A DNA stretch of 64,000 bases from Urophycis tenuis (GCA_036785325.1 JAXIVH010000301.1:7501-71500), one strand, 5' to 3'. Shown: positions 1 to 10,200, numbered from the stretch's first letter. Notes: generated by a model not told the origin, from the sequence alone. Numbers and translations are program-made.

Positions 1-231
1 AACCCTAACCCTAACCCTAACCCTAACCCTAACCCTAACCCTAACCCTAACCCTAACCCTAACCCTAACCCTAACCCTAACCCTAACCCTAACCCTAACC
101 CTAACCCTAACCCTAACCCTAACCCTAACCCTAACCCTAACCCTAACCCTAACCCTAACCCTAACCCTAACCCTAACCCTAACCCCTAACCCTAACCCTA
201 ACCCTAACCCTAACCCTAACCCTAACCCTAA
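1..231. repeat. Terminal telomere, CCCTAA on + strand
   Basis: Uninterrupted CCCTAA hexamers run from the first base to 231, with one CCCCTAA variant near 183-189. The C-rich strand reads 5' to 3' from the end, as expected at the left end of a chromosome with TTAGGG telomeres. The tract is only about 231 bp, so the true end is probably longer and trimmed by the contig or window edge. It joins the first satellite unit inside the shared string CCTAA, immediately before CTCGCC at 232. Confidence 0.97.
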
Positions 232-274
232 CTCGCCAGCGCCGCCTACGGGTCATGGTCGCCCCCCTTGCTCC
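232..274. repeat. CpG-rich head of the satellite unit (A1 example)
   Basis: This 43-bp stretch is much more GC-rich than the rest of the unit and holds five CpG dinucleotides, in CTCG, AGCG, CCG, TACG and GTCG, plus a run of six C. It opens every complete unit and is unchanged between A, B and C; it is missing only in the first C unit, where the interstitial telomeric tract replaces it. In A1 it touches the terminal telomere. CpG-rich DNA next to telomeres serves as TERRA promoter in humans, but no sequence relationship to those repeats is visible. Confidence 0.6.
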
Positions 275-299
275 ATACTAAGCTAAATTATGCTAACTA

Positions 300-590
300 A
301 CCCCTTACTCTAACCCTAAACTTAACCCAATTTGTTCCCCAGCCCTAACCCTAACCCAATTTGGCCCAAGCCCTAAACCTAACCCTAACCCCTAACCCTA
401 ACCCTAACCCTAACCCTAAACCTAACCCAATTTGGCCCCTATACCTAAACCTAACCCAATTTGGGCCCCTAATCCTAAACCTAATTCTAAGCCTAGCCCA
501 ATTTGTGGCCCTAACCCTAACCCCTCTATCTAAAGCCTACTTTGGTTCCCCAACCCCACCCTTAAGCCCAAACCCTGACCATAACCCGTA
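300..590. repeat. Degenerate telomere-like part of the unit (A1 example)
   Basis: About 290 bp built from CCCTAA, CCTAAA and CCTAAC words interrupted by CCCAATTTGG or CCTAATTTGG modules at irregular spacing. Five AATTTG modules are visible in an A unit and more in B and C. Frames through it give low-complexity peptides (NPNP, LTLT, and GLGL on the other strand), as any telomere-like DNA would. This is the part that varies most between A, B and C. Confidence 0.85.
383..419. repeat. 37-bp internal telomeric tract of type A units
   Basis: CCCTAA, one CCCCTAA, then four CCCTAA. It is present at the same place in all ten A units (unit start + 151 to + 187). B and C units have AATTTGG-containing sequence here instead. 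Its G-rich strand has enough closely spaced GGG runs to allow a G-quadruplex. Confidence 0.9.
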
Positions 591-636
591 AATTGACCCG
601 AGAGGTCCCTTAGAGCCAAGTAGGCCATTTATTTTC

Positions 637-672
637 CGTATATTGCCCAAAAGAGGCCAAAAATAATATACG
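637..672. repeat. 8-bp inverted repeat, 20-bp spacer (A1 example)
   Basis: CGTATATT at 637-644 is the exact reverse complement of AATATACG at 665-672. The arms and spacer are kept in A, B and C even though the bases just upstream differ in C. Function unknown; it could be a protein-binding site or a weak hairpin. Confidence 0.5.
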
Positions 673-680
673 AGGTACGC

Positions 681-690
681 TAACCGGTTA
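681..690. other. 10-bp palindrome TAACCGGTTA (A1 example)
   Basis: A perfect palindrome found in every unit. Its core AACCGGTT equals the known Grainyhead/GRHL consensus, but a single 8-bp word is weak evidence for binding. In the unit starting at 35913 a 2-bp insertion lies at its right edge. Confidence 0.4.
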
Positions 691-819
691 TTGGTAAAGG
701 ATGGAACTAAGTAAAGGAAAAGGGAAATGAAGGAGGACAAAGAGAAGGGGTAATTGGGTTAATAAATTAATTTAATACAACTCATGGGGGATTACAATCA
801 ATAAAAATACAGGGCTAAA

Positions 820-874
820 CATTCATAAATACAAACAAGTTCATTGGGCACAATATAAAGATATAAACAGTAAA
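820..874. repeat. 55-bp AT-rich segment in A and B, absent in C
   Basis: Comparison of A1 with C units shows these 55 bases missing from C. The sequence before the segment ends in CTAAA and the segment itself ends in GTAAA, so loss through TAAA microhomology is the simplest explanation. An insertion in the ancestor of A and B cannot be excluded. Confidence 0.7.
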
Positions 875-905
875 ACCTAAACATTGGACACAAAACAAGG
901 GAGAG

Positions 906-941
906 TATAAAAAGGGAGAAAACACAAGTAAGATTCAGTTT
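906..941 (+). promoter_or_regulatory. Candidate Pol II core promoter: TATA box plus initiator (A1 example)
   Basis: TATAAAAAG starts at 906, and TCAGTTT at 935-941 fits the initiator pattern YYANWYY with its A at 937, which is 31 bp from the first T of the TATA box. That is the spacing of classical TATA plus initiator promoters. GCATCT at 964-969 matches five of six positions of the downstream promoter element at the right distance. The elements recur in every unit: TATA at unit start + 674 in A, + 665 in B, + 704 in C. Transcription would run away from the telomere and through the structured element below. No transcript evidence is available. Confidence 0.4.
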
Positions 942-993
942 GGCAGTGGCTTTCGGAGGAGCAGCATCTCCCCACATTAGAAAACGAAGGGAT

Positions 994-1070
994 CTGTATG
1001 TCGTGGCCCTGGCCTGAAGAAGCCCAAATTAGGGCGAAACGTTGCGAAGGGCGCCACCTAGGACATACAG
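994..1070 (+). ncRNA. Hammerhead-like structured element in each unit (A1 example)
   Basis: Perfect 9-bp arms CTGTATGTC (994-1002) and GACATACAG (1062-1070) close the element, and inner pairings GTGG/CCAC and CCC/GGG extend the stem. Inside lie CTGAAGA (1014-1020), which fits the hammerhead core CUGANGA, a 4-bp hairpin GCCC/GGGC with a 6-nt loop (1022-1035), and GAAAC (1036-1040), which fits the second core box. ACGT follows at 1039-1042, then T1043, so GTT could be an NUH cleavage triplet after a minimal self-complementary stem III. Deviations are one extra A (1021) between the core box and stem II, a G-G mismatch and bulges in stem I, and a stem III too short to fold alone. Penelope-like elements and some animal satellites carry minimal type I hammerheads. 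Other copies lie at unit start + 762 (A), + 753 (B) and + 792 (C). It may be inactive. Confidence 0.4.
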
Positions 1071-1111
1071 AAAAAAGAACAACAAGGTTAACCAAACACA
1101 AACGGGTGGGA

Positions 1112-1196
1112 ATTAGAAAAACAAACTAAGCCAAACTATAAAACATAAAAAACAACAAAAAAATAGAAAAAACTAAAAAACCTAAAAATAGAAGAT
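1112..1196. other. A-rich stretch of the unit (A1 example)
   Basis: About 85 bp of mostly A with scattered CTAA and TAGAA words, identical in the consensus of all three types. On the minus strand it is a pyrimidine-rich tract. No gene is seen in it. It could resemble the A-rich tail of a retroposed sequence, but no target-site duplication is recognisable. Confidence 0.5.
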
Positions 1197-1217
1197 GGAA
1201 AGAGGGAGGTGACTTAC
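1136..1217 (-). other. Potential 82-bp GT-AG intron on the minus strand (A1 example)
   Basis: Read toward the telomere, the minus strand has the strong donor GGTAAGT (GT at 1217-1216), a long T-rich tract, and the acceptor TTTTATAG ending at 1136. Only sequence pattern supports it, and no open frame continues convincingly across it. It would matter only if subtelomeric RNA is made toward the telomere. Confidence 0.2.
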
Positions 1218-1261
1218 CGTATGGCAGGACAGTGCATTCACTCCGGGGATGATCACGCCCC
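1212..1261 (+). other. Segment with ordered matches to U1 snRNA (A1 example)
   Basis: ACTTACC (1212-1218), then after three bases TGGCAGG, correspond to the two words joined at the 5' end of U1 snRNA (ACTTACCTGGCAGG). Further on, CATT and CACTCCGG match a later U1 word (CATTGCACTCCGG) with one base missing, and ATGATCACG equals a word in U1 stem-loop I. If real, this is a rearranged snRNA-derived fragment, as in SINEs with snRNA-derived heads. The U1 comparison is from memory, and chance similarity remains possible. Confidence 0.25.
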
Positions 1262-1270
1262 GGAGTTTTT
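1241..1270 (+). terminator. Perfect 8-bp hairpin followed by TTTTT (A1 example)
   Basis: CTCCGGGG (1241-1248) and CCCCGGAG (1258-1265) form a perfect GC-rich stem around the 9-nt loop ATGATCACG, followed at once by five T (1266-1270). A T run of this length on the + strand can end RNA polymerase III transcription. It lies near the end of each unit at start + 1009 (A), + 1000 (B) or + 1039 (C). Only two substitutions were noticed in the stem, at 5460 and 39143. No convincing Pol III A or B box was found, so the terminator role is uncertain; it may simply be a conserved hairpin. Confidence 0.3.
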
Positions 1271-4200
1271 CTTTCATAAACCTAACTCGCCAGCGCCGCC
1301 TACGGGTCATGGTCGCCCCCCTTGCTCCATACTAAGCTAAATTATGCTAACTAACCCCTTACTCTAACCCTAAACTTAACCCAATTTGTTCCCCAGCCCT
1401 AACCCTAACCCAATTTGGCCCAAGCCCTAAACCTAACCCTAACCCCTAACCCTAACCCTAACCCTAACCCTAAACCTAACCCAATTTGGCCCCTATACCT
1501 AAACCTAACCCAATTTGGGCCCCTAATCCTAAACCTAATTCTAAGCCTAGCCCAATTTGTGGCCCTAACCCTAACCCCTCTATCTAAAGCCTACTTTGGT
1601 TCCCCAACCCCACCCTTAAGCCCAAACCCTGACCATAACCCGTAAATTGACCCGAGAGGTCCCTTAGAGCCAAGTAGGCCATTTATTTTCCGTATATTGC
1701 CCAAAAGAGGCCAAAAATAATATACGAGGTACGCTAACCGGTTATTGGTAAAGGATGGAACTAAGTAAAGGAAAAGGGAAATGAAGGAGGACAAAGAGAA
1801 GGGGTAATTGGGTTAATAAATTAATTTAATACAACTCATGGGGGATTACAATCAATAAAAATACAGGGCTAAACATTCATAAATACAAACAAGTTCATTG
1901 GGCACAATATAAAGATATAAACAGTAAAACCTAAACATTGGACACAAAACAAGGGAGAGTATAAAAAGGGAGAAAACACAAGTAAGATTCAGTTTGGCAG
2001 TGGCTTTCGGAGGAGCAGCATCTCCCCACATTAGAAAACGAAGGGATCTGTATGTCGTGGCCCTGGCCTGAAGAAGCCCAAATTAGGGCGAAACGTTGCG
2101 AAGGGCGCCACCTAGGACATACAGAAAAAAGAACAACAAGGTTAACCAAACACAAACGGGTGGGAATTAGAAAAACAAACTAAGCCAAACTATAAAACAT
2201 AAAAAACAACAAAAAAATAGAAAAAACTAAAAAACCTAAAAATAGAAGATGGAAAGAGGGAGGTGACTTACCGTATGGCAGGACAGTGCATTCACTCCGG
2301 GGATGATCACGCCCCGGAGTTTTTCTTTCATAAACCTAACTCGCCAGCGCCGCCTACGGGTCATGGTCGCCCCCCTTGCTCCATACTAAGCTAAATTATG
2401 CTAACTAACCCCTTACTCTAACCCTAAACTTAACCCAATTTGTTCCCCAGCCCTAACCCTAACCCAATTTGGCCCAAGCCCTAAACCTAACCCTAACCCC
2501 TAACCCTAACCCTAACCCTAACCCTAAACCTAACCCAATTTGGCCCCTATACCTAAACCTAACCCAATTTGGGCCCCTAATCCTAAACCTAATTCTAAGC
2601 CTAGCCCAATTTGTGGCCCTAACCCTAACCCCTCTATCTAAAGCCTACTTTGGTTCCCCAACCCCACCCTTAAGCCCAAACCCTGACCATAACCCGTAAA
2701 TTGACCCGAGAGGTCCCTTAGAGCCAAGTAGGCCATTTATTTTCCGTATATTGCCCAAAAGAGGCCAAAAATAATATACGAGGTACGCTAACCGGTTATT
2801 GGTAAAGGATGGAACTAAGTAAAGGAAAAGGGAAATGAAGGAGGACAAAGAGAAGGGGTAATTGGGTTAATAAATTAATTTAATACAACTCATGGGGGAT
2901 TACAATCAATAAAAATACAGGGCTAAACATTCATAAATACAAACAAGTTCATTGGGCACAATATAAAGATATAAACAGTAAAACCTAAACATTGGACACA
3001 AAACAAGGGAGAGTATAAAAAGGGAGAAAACACAAGTAAGATTCAGTTTGGCAGTGGCTTTCGGAGGAGCAGCATCTCCCCACATTAGAAAACGAAGGGA
3101 TCTGTATGTCGTGGCCCTGGCCTGAAGAAGCCCAAATTAGGGCGAAACGTTGCGAAGGGCGCCACCTAGGACATACAGAAAAAAGAACAACAAGGTTAAC
3201 CAAACACAAACGGGTGGGAATTAGAAAAACAAACTAAGCCAAACTATAAAACATAAAAAACAACAAAAAAATAGAAAAAACTAAAAAACCTAAAAATAGA
3301 AGATGGAAAGAGGGAGGTGACTTACCGTATGGCAGGACAGTGCATTCACTCCGGGGATGATCACGCCCCGGAGTTTTTCTTTCATAAACCTAACTCGCCA
3401 GCGCCGCCTACGGGTCATGGTCGCCCCCCTTGCTCCATACTAAGCTAAATTATGCTAACTAACCCCTTACTCTAACCCTAAACTTAACCCAATTTGTTCC
3501 CCAGCCCTAACCCTAACCCAATTTGGCCCAAGCCCTAAACCTAACCCTAACCCCTAACCCTAACCCTAACCCTAACCCTAAACCTAACCCAATTTGGCCC
3601 CTATACCTAAACCTAACCCAATTTGGGCCCCTAATCCTAAACCTAATTCTAAGCCTAGCCCAATTTGTGGCCCTAACCCTAACCCCTCTATCTAAAGCCT
3701 ACTTTGGTTCCCCAACCCCACCCTTAAGCCCAAACCCTGACCATAACCCGTAAATTGACCCGAGAGGTCCCTTAGAGCCAAGTAGGCCATTTATTTTCCG
3801 TATATTGCCCAAAAGAGGCCAAAAATAATATACGAGGTACGCTAACCGGTTATTGGTAAAGGATGGAACTAAGTAAAGGAAAAGGGAAATGAAGGAGGAC
3901 AAAGAGAAGGGGTAATTGGGTTAATAAATTAATTTAATACAACTCATGGGGGATTACAATCAATAAAAATACAGGGCTAAACATTCATAAATACAAACAA
4001 GTTCATTGGGCACAATATAAAGATATAAACAGTAAAACCTAAACATTGGACACAAAACAAGGGAGAGTATAAAAAGGGAGAAAACACAAGTAAGATTCAG
4101 TTTGGCAGTGGCTTTCGGAGGAGCAGCATCTCCCCACATTAGAAAACGAAGGGATCTGTATGTCGTGGCCCTGGCCTGAAGAAGCCCAAATTAGGGCGAA

Positions 4201-7200
4201 ACGTTGCGAAGGGCGCCACCTAGGACATACAGAAAAAAGAACAACAAGGTTAACCAAACACAAACGGGTGGGAATTAGAAAAACAAACTAAGCCAAACTA
4301 TAAAACATAAAAAACAACAAAAAAATAGAAAAAACTAAAAAACCTAAAAATAGAAGATGGAAAGAGGGAGGTGACTTACCGTATGGCAGGACAGTGCATT
4401 CACTCCGGGGATGATCACGCCCCGGAGTTTTTCTTTCATAAACCTAACTCGCCAGCGCCGCCTACGGGTCATGGTCGCCCCCCTTGCTCCATACTAAGCT
4501 AAATTATGCTAACTAACCCCTTACTCTAACCCTAAACTTAACCCAATTTGTTCCCCAGCCCTAACCCTAACCCAATTTGGCCCAAGCCCTAAACCTAACC
4601 CTAACCCCTAACCCTAACCCTAACCCTAACCCTAAACCTAACCCAATTTGGCCCCTATACCTAAACCTAACCCAATTTGGGCCCCTAATCCTAAACCTAA
4701 TTCTAAGCCTAGCCCAATTTGTGGCCCTAACCCTAACCCCTCTATCTAAAGCCTACTTTGGTTCCCCAACCCCACCCTTAAGCCCAAACCCTGACCATAA
4801 CCCGTAAATTGACCCGAGAGGTCCCTTAGAGCCAAGTAGGCCATTTATTTTCCGTATATTGCCCAAAAGAGGCCAAAAATAATATACGAGGTACGCTAAC
4901 CGGTTATTGGTAAAGGATGGAACTAAGTAAAGGAAAAGGGAAATGAAGGAGGACAAAGAGAAGGGGTAATTGGGTTAATAAATTAATTTAATACAACTCA
5001 TGGGGGATTACAATCAATAAAAATACAGGGCTAAACATTCATAAATACAAACAAGTTCATTGGGCACAATATAAAGATATAAACAGTAAAACCTAAACAT
5101 TGGACACAAAACAAGGGAGAGTATAAAAAGGGAGAAAACACAAGTAAGATTCAGTTTGGCAGTGGCTTTCGGAGGAGCAGCATCTCCCCACATTAGAAAA
5201 CGAAGGGATCTGTATGTCGTGGCCCTGGCCTGAAGAAGCCCAAATTAGGGCGAAACGTTGCGAAGGGCGCCACCTAGGACATACAGAAAAAAGAACAACA
5301 AGGTTAACCAAACACAAACGGGTGGGAATTAGAAAAACAAACTAAGCCAAACTATAAAACATAAAAAACAACAAAAAAATAGAAAAAACTAAAAAACCTA
5401 AAAATAGAAGATGGAAAGAGGGAGGTGACTTACCGTATGGCAGGACAGTGCATTCACTCTGGGGATGATCACGCCCCGGAGTTTTTCTTTCATAAACCTA
5501 ACTCGCCAGCGCCGCCTACGGGTCATGGTCGCCCCCCTTGCTCCATACTAAGCTAAATTATGCTAACTAACCCCTTACTCTAACCCTAAACTTAACCCAA
5601 TTTGTTCCCCAGCCCTAACCCTAACCCAATTTGGCCCAAGCCCTAAACCTAACCCTAACCCCTAACCCTAACCCTAACCCTAACCCTAAACCTAACCCAA
5701 TTTGGCCCCTATACCTAAACCTAACCCAATTTGGGCCCCTAATCCTAAACCTAATTCTAAGCCTAGCCCAATTTGTGGCCCTAACCCTAACCCCTCTATC
5801 TAAAGCCTACTTTGGTTCCCCAACCCCACCCTTAAGCCCAAACCCTGACCATAACCCGTAAATTGACCCGAGAGGTCCCTTAGAGCCAAGTAGGCCATTT
5901 ATTTTCCGTATATTGCCCAAAAGAGGCCAAAAATAATATACGAGGTACGCTAACCGGTTATTGGTAAAGGATGGAACTAAGTAAAGGAAAAGGGAAATGA
6001 AGGAGGACAAAGAGAAGGGGTAATTGGGTTAATAAATTAATTTAATACAACTCATGGGGGATTACAATCAATAAAAATACAGGGCTAAACATTCATAAAT
6101 ACAAACAAGTTCATTGGGCACAATATAAAGATATAAACAGTAAAACCTAAACATTGGACACAAAACAAGGGAGAGTATAAAAAGGGAGAAAACACAAGTA
6201 AGATTCAGTTTGGCAGTGGCTTTCGGAGGAGCAGCATCTCCCCACATTAGAAAACGAAGGGATCTGTATGTCGTGGCCCTGGCCTGAAGAAGCCCAAATT
6301 AGGGCGAAACGTTGCGAAGGGCGCCACCTAGGACATACAGAAAAAAGAACAACAAGGTTAACCAAACACAAACGGGTGGGAATTAGAAAAACAAACTAAG
6401 CCAAACTATAAAACATAAAAAACAACAAAAAAATAGAAAAAACTAAAAAACCTAAAAATAGAAGATGGAAAGAGGGAGGTGACTTACCGTATGGCAGGAC
6501 AGTGCATTCACTCCGGGGATGATCACGCCCCGGAGTTTTTCTTTCATAAACCTAACTCGCCAGCGCCGCCTACGGGTCATGGTCGCCCCCCTTGCTCCAT
6601 ACTAAGCTAAATTATGCTAACTAACCCCTTACTCTAACCCTAAACTTAACCCAATTTGTTCCCCAGCCCTAACCCTAACCCAATTTGGCCCAAGCCCTAA
6701 ACCTAACCCTAACCCCTAACCCTAACCCTAACCCTAACCCTAAACCTAACCCAATTTGGCCCCTATACCTAAACCTAACCCAATTTGGGCCCCTAATCCT
6801 AAACCTAATTCTAAGCCTAGCCCAATTTGTGGCCCTAACCCTAACCCCTCTATCTAAAGCCTACTTTGGTTCCCCAACCCCACCCTTAAGCCCAAACCCT
6901 GACCATAACCCGTAAATTGACCCGAGAGGTCCCTTAGAGCCAAGTAGGCCATTTATTTTCCGTATATTGCCCAAAAGAGGCCAAAAATAATATACGAGGT
7001 ACGCTAACCGGTTATTGGTAAAGGATGGAACTAAGTAAAGGAAAAGGGAAATGAAGGAGGACAAAGAGAAGGGGTAATTGGGTTAATAAATTAATTTAAT
7101 ACAACTCATGGGGGATTACAATCAATAAAAATACAGGGCTAAACATTCATAAATACAAACAAGTTCATTGGGCACAATATAAAGATATAAACAGTAAAAC

Positions 7201-10200
7201 CTAAACATTGGACACAAAACAAGGGAGAGTATAAAAAGGGAGAAAACACAAGTAAGATTCAGTTTGGCAGTGGCTTTCGGAGGAGCAGCATCTCCCCACA
7301 TTAGAAAACGAAGGGATCTGTATGTCGTGGCCCTGGCCTGAAGAAGCCCAAATTAGGGCGAAACGTTGCGAAGGGCGCCACCTAGGACATACAGAAAAAA
7401 GAACAACAAGGTTAACCAAACACAAACGGGTGGGAATTAGAAAAACAAACTAAGCCAAACTATAAAACATAAAAAACAACAAAAAAATAGAAAAAACTAA
7501 AAAACCTAAAAATAGAAGATGGAAAGAGGGAGGTGACTTACCGTATGGCAGGACAGTGCATTCACTCCGGGGATGATCACGCCCCGGAGTTTTTCTTTCA
7601 TAAACCTAACTCGCCAGCGCCGCCTACGGGTCATGGTCGCCCCCCTTGCTCCATACTAAGCTAAATTATGCTAACTAACCCCTTACTCTAACCCTAAACT
7701 TAACCCAATTTGTTCCCCAGCCCTAACCCTAACCCAATTTGGCCCAAGCCCTAAACCTAACCCTAACCCCTAACCCTAACCCTAACCCTAACCCTAAACC
7801 TAACCCAATTTGGCCCCTATACCTAAACCTAACCCAATTTGGGCCCCTAATCCTAAACCTAATTCTAAGCCTAGCCCAATTTGTGGCCCTAACCCTAACC
7901 CCTCTATCTAAAGCCTACTTTGGTTCCCCAACCCCACCCTTAAGCCCAAACCCTGACCATAACCCGTAAATTGACCCGAGAGGTCCCTTAGAGCCAAGTA
8001 GGCCATTTATTTTCCGTATATTGCCCAAAAGAGGCCAAAAATAATATACGAGGTACGCTAACCGGTTATTGGTAAAGGATGGAACTAAGTAAAGGAAAAG
8101 GGAAATGAAGGAGGACAAAGAGAAGGGGTAATTGGGTTAATAAATTAATTTAATACAACTCATGGGGGATTACAATCAATAAAAATACAGGGCTAAACAT
8201 TCATAAATACAAACAAGTTCATTGGGCACAATATAAAGATATAAACAGTAAAACCTAAACATTGGACACAAAACAAGGGAGAGTATAAAAAGGGAGAAAA
8301 CACAAGTAAGATTCAGTTTGGCAGTGGCTTTCGGAGGAGCAGCATCTCCCCACATTAGAAAACGAAGGGATCTGTATGTCGTGGCCCTGGCCTGAAGAAG
8401 CCCAAATTAGGGCGAAACGTTGCGAAGGGCGCCACCTAGGACATACAGAAAAAAGAACAACAAGGTTAACCAAACACAAACGGGTGGGAATTAGAAAAAC
8501 AAACTAAGCCAAACTATAAAACATAAAAAACAACAAAAAAATAGAAAAAACTAAAAAACCTAAAAATAGAAGATGGAAAGAGGGAGGTGACTTACCGTAT
8601 GGCAGGACAGTGCATTCACTCCGGGGATGATCACGCCCCGGAGTTTTTCTTTCATAAACCTAACTCGCCAGCGCCGCCTACGGGTCATGGTCGCCCCCCT
8701 TGCTCCATACTAAGCTAAATTATGCTAACTAACCCCTTACTCTAACCCTAAACTTAACCCAATTTGTTCCCCAGCCCTAACCCTAACCCAATTTGGCCCA
8801 AGCCCTAAACCTAACCCTAACCCCTAACCCTAACCCTAACCCTAACCCTAAACCTAACCCAATTTGGCCCCTATACCTAAACCTAACCCAATTTGGGCCC
8901 CTAATCCTAAACCTAATTCTAAGCCTAGCCCAATTTGTGGCCCTAACCCTAACCCCTCTATCTAAAGCCTACTTTGGTTCCCCAACCCCACCCTTAAGCC
9001 CAAACCCTGACCATAACCCGTAAATTGACCCGAGAGGTCCCTTAGAGCCAAGTAGGCCATTTATTTTCCGTATATTGCCCAAAAGAGGCCAAAAATAATA
9101 TACGAGGTACGCTAACCGGTTATTGGTAAAGGATGGAACTAAGTAAAGGAAAAGGGAAATGAAGGAGGACAAAGAGAAGGGGTAATTGGGTTAATAAATT
9201 AATTTAATACAACTCATGGGGGATTACAATCAATAAAAATACAGGGCTAAACATTCATAAATACAAACAAGTTCATTGGGCACAATATAAAGATATAAAC
9301 AGTAAAACCTAAACATTGGACACAAAACAAGGGAGAGTATAAAAAGGGAGAAAACACAAGTAAGATTCAGTTTGGCAGTGGCTTTCGGAGGAGCAGCATC
9401 TCCCCACATTAGAAAACGAAGGGATCTGTATGTCGTGGCCCTGGCCTGAAGAAGCCCAAATTAGGGCGAAACGTTGCGAAGGGCGCCACCTAGGACATAC
9501 AGAAAAAAGAACAACAAGGTTAACCAAACACAAACGGGTGGGAATTAGAAAAACAAACTAAGCCAAACTATAAAACATAAAAAACAACAAAAAAATAGAA
9601 AAAACTAAAAAACCTAAAAATAGAAGATGGAAAGAGGGAGGTGACTTACCGTATGGCAGGACAGTGCATTCACTCCGGGGATGATCACGCCCCGGAGTTT
9701 TTCTTTCATAAACCTAACTCGCCAGCGCCGCCTACGGGTCATGGTCGCCCCCCTTGCTCCATACTAAGCTAAATTATGCTAACTAACCCCTTACTCTAAC
9801 CCTAAACTTAACCCAATTTGTTCCCCAGCCCTAACCCTAACCCAATTTGGCCCAAGCCCTAAACCTAACCCTAACCCCTAACCCTAACCCTAACCCTAAC
9901 CCTAAACCTAACCCAATTTGGCCCCTATACCTAAACCTAACCCAATTTGGGCCCCTAATCCTAAACCTAATTCTAAGCCTAGCCCAATTTGTGGCCCTAA
10001 CCCTAACCCCTCTATCTAAAGCCTACTTTGGTTCCCCAACCCCACCCTTAAGCCCAAACCCTGACCATAACCCGTAAATTGACCCGAGAGGTCCCTTAGA
10101 GCCAAGTAGGCCATTTATTTTCCGTATATTGCCCAAAAGAGGCCAAAAATAATATACGAGGTACGCTAACCGGTTATTGGTAAAGGATGGAACTAAGTAA

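Noticed and set aside
361..591. Open frame of 76 codons in A units, with Asn-Pro and Leu-Thr runs
   Set aside because: It starts at TTG, follows telomere-like DNA, and repeats once per unit. The peptide is what CCCTAA repeats encode in any frame.
537..740. Minus-strand frame of 67-68 codons in most units
   Set aside because: It begins at TTG, has no recognisable domain, and is removed by the 71-bp deletion and the 2-bp insertion in otherwise normal units.
1023..1052. CENP-B box on the minus strand across the hammerhead-like element
   Set aside because: The closest match to TTCGNNNNANNCGGG has two mismatches in the essential CGGG part.
877..1101. Minus-strand frame of 74 codons in every unit
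   Set aside because: It begins at TTG and runs antisense across the structured element. Its constancy reflects repeat homogenisation, and no protein family is recognisable.
906..1270. tRNA-derived SINE with Pol III A and B boxes
   Set aside because: No B box resembling GGTTCGANTCC and no good A box were found between the TATA box and the T run.
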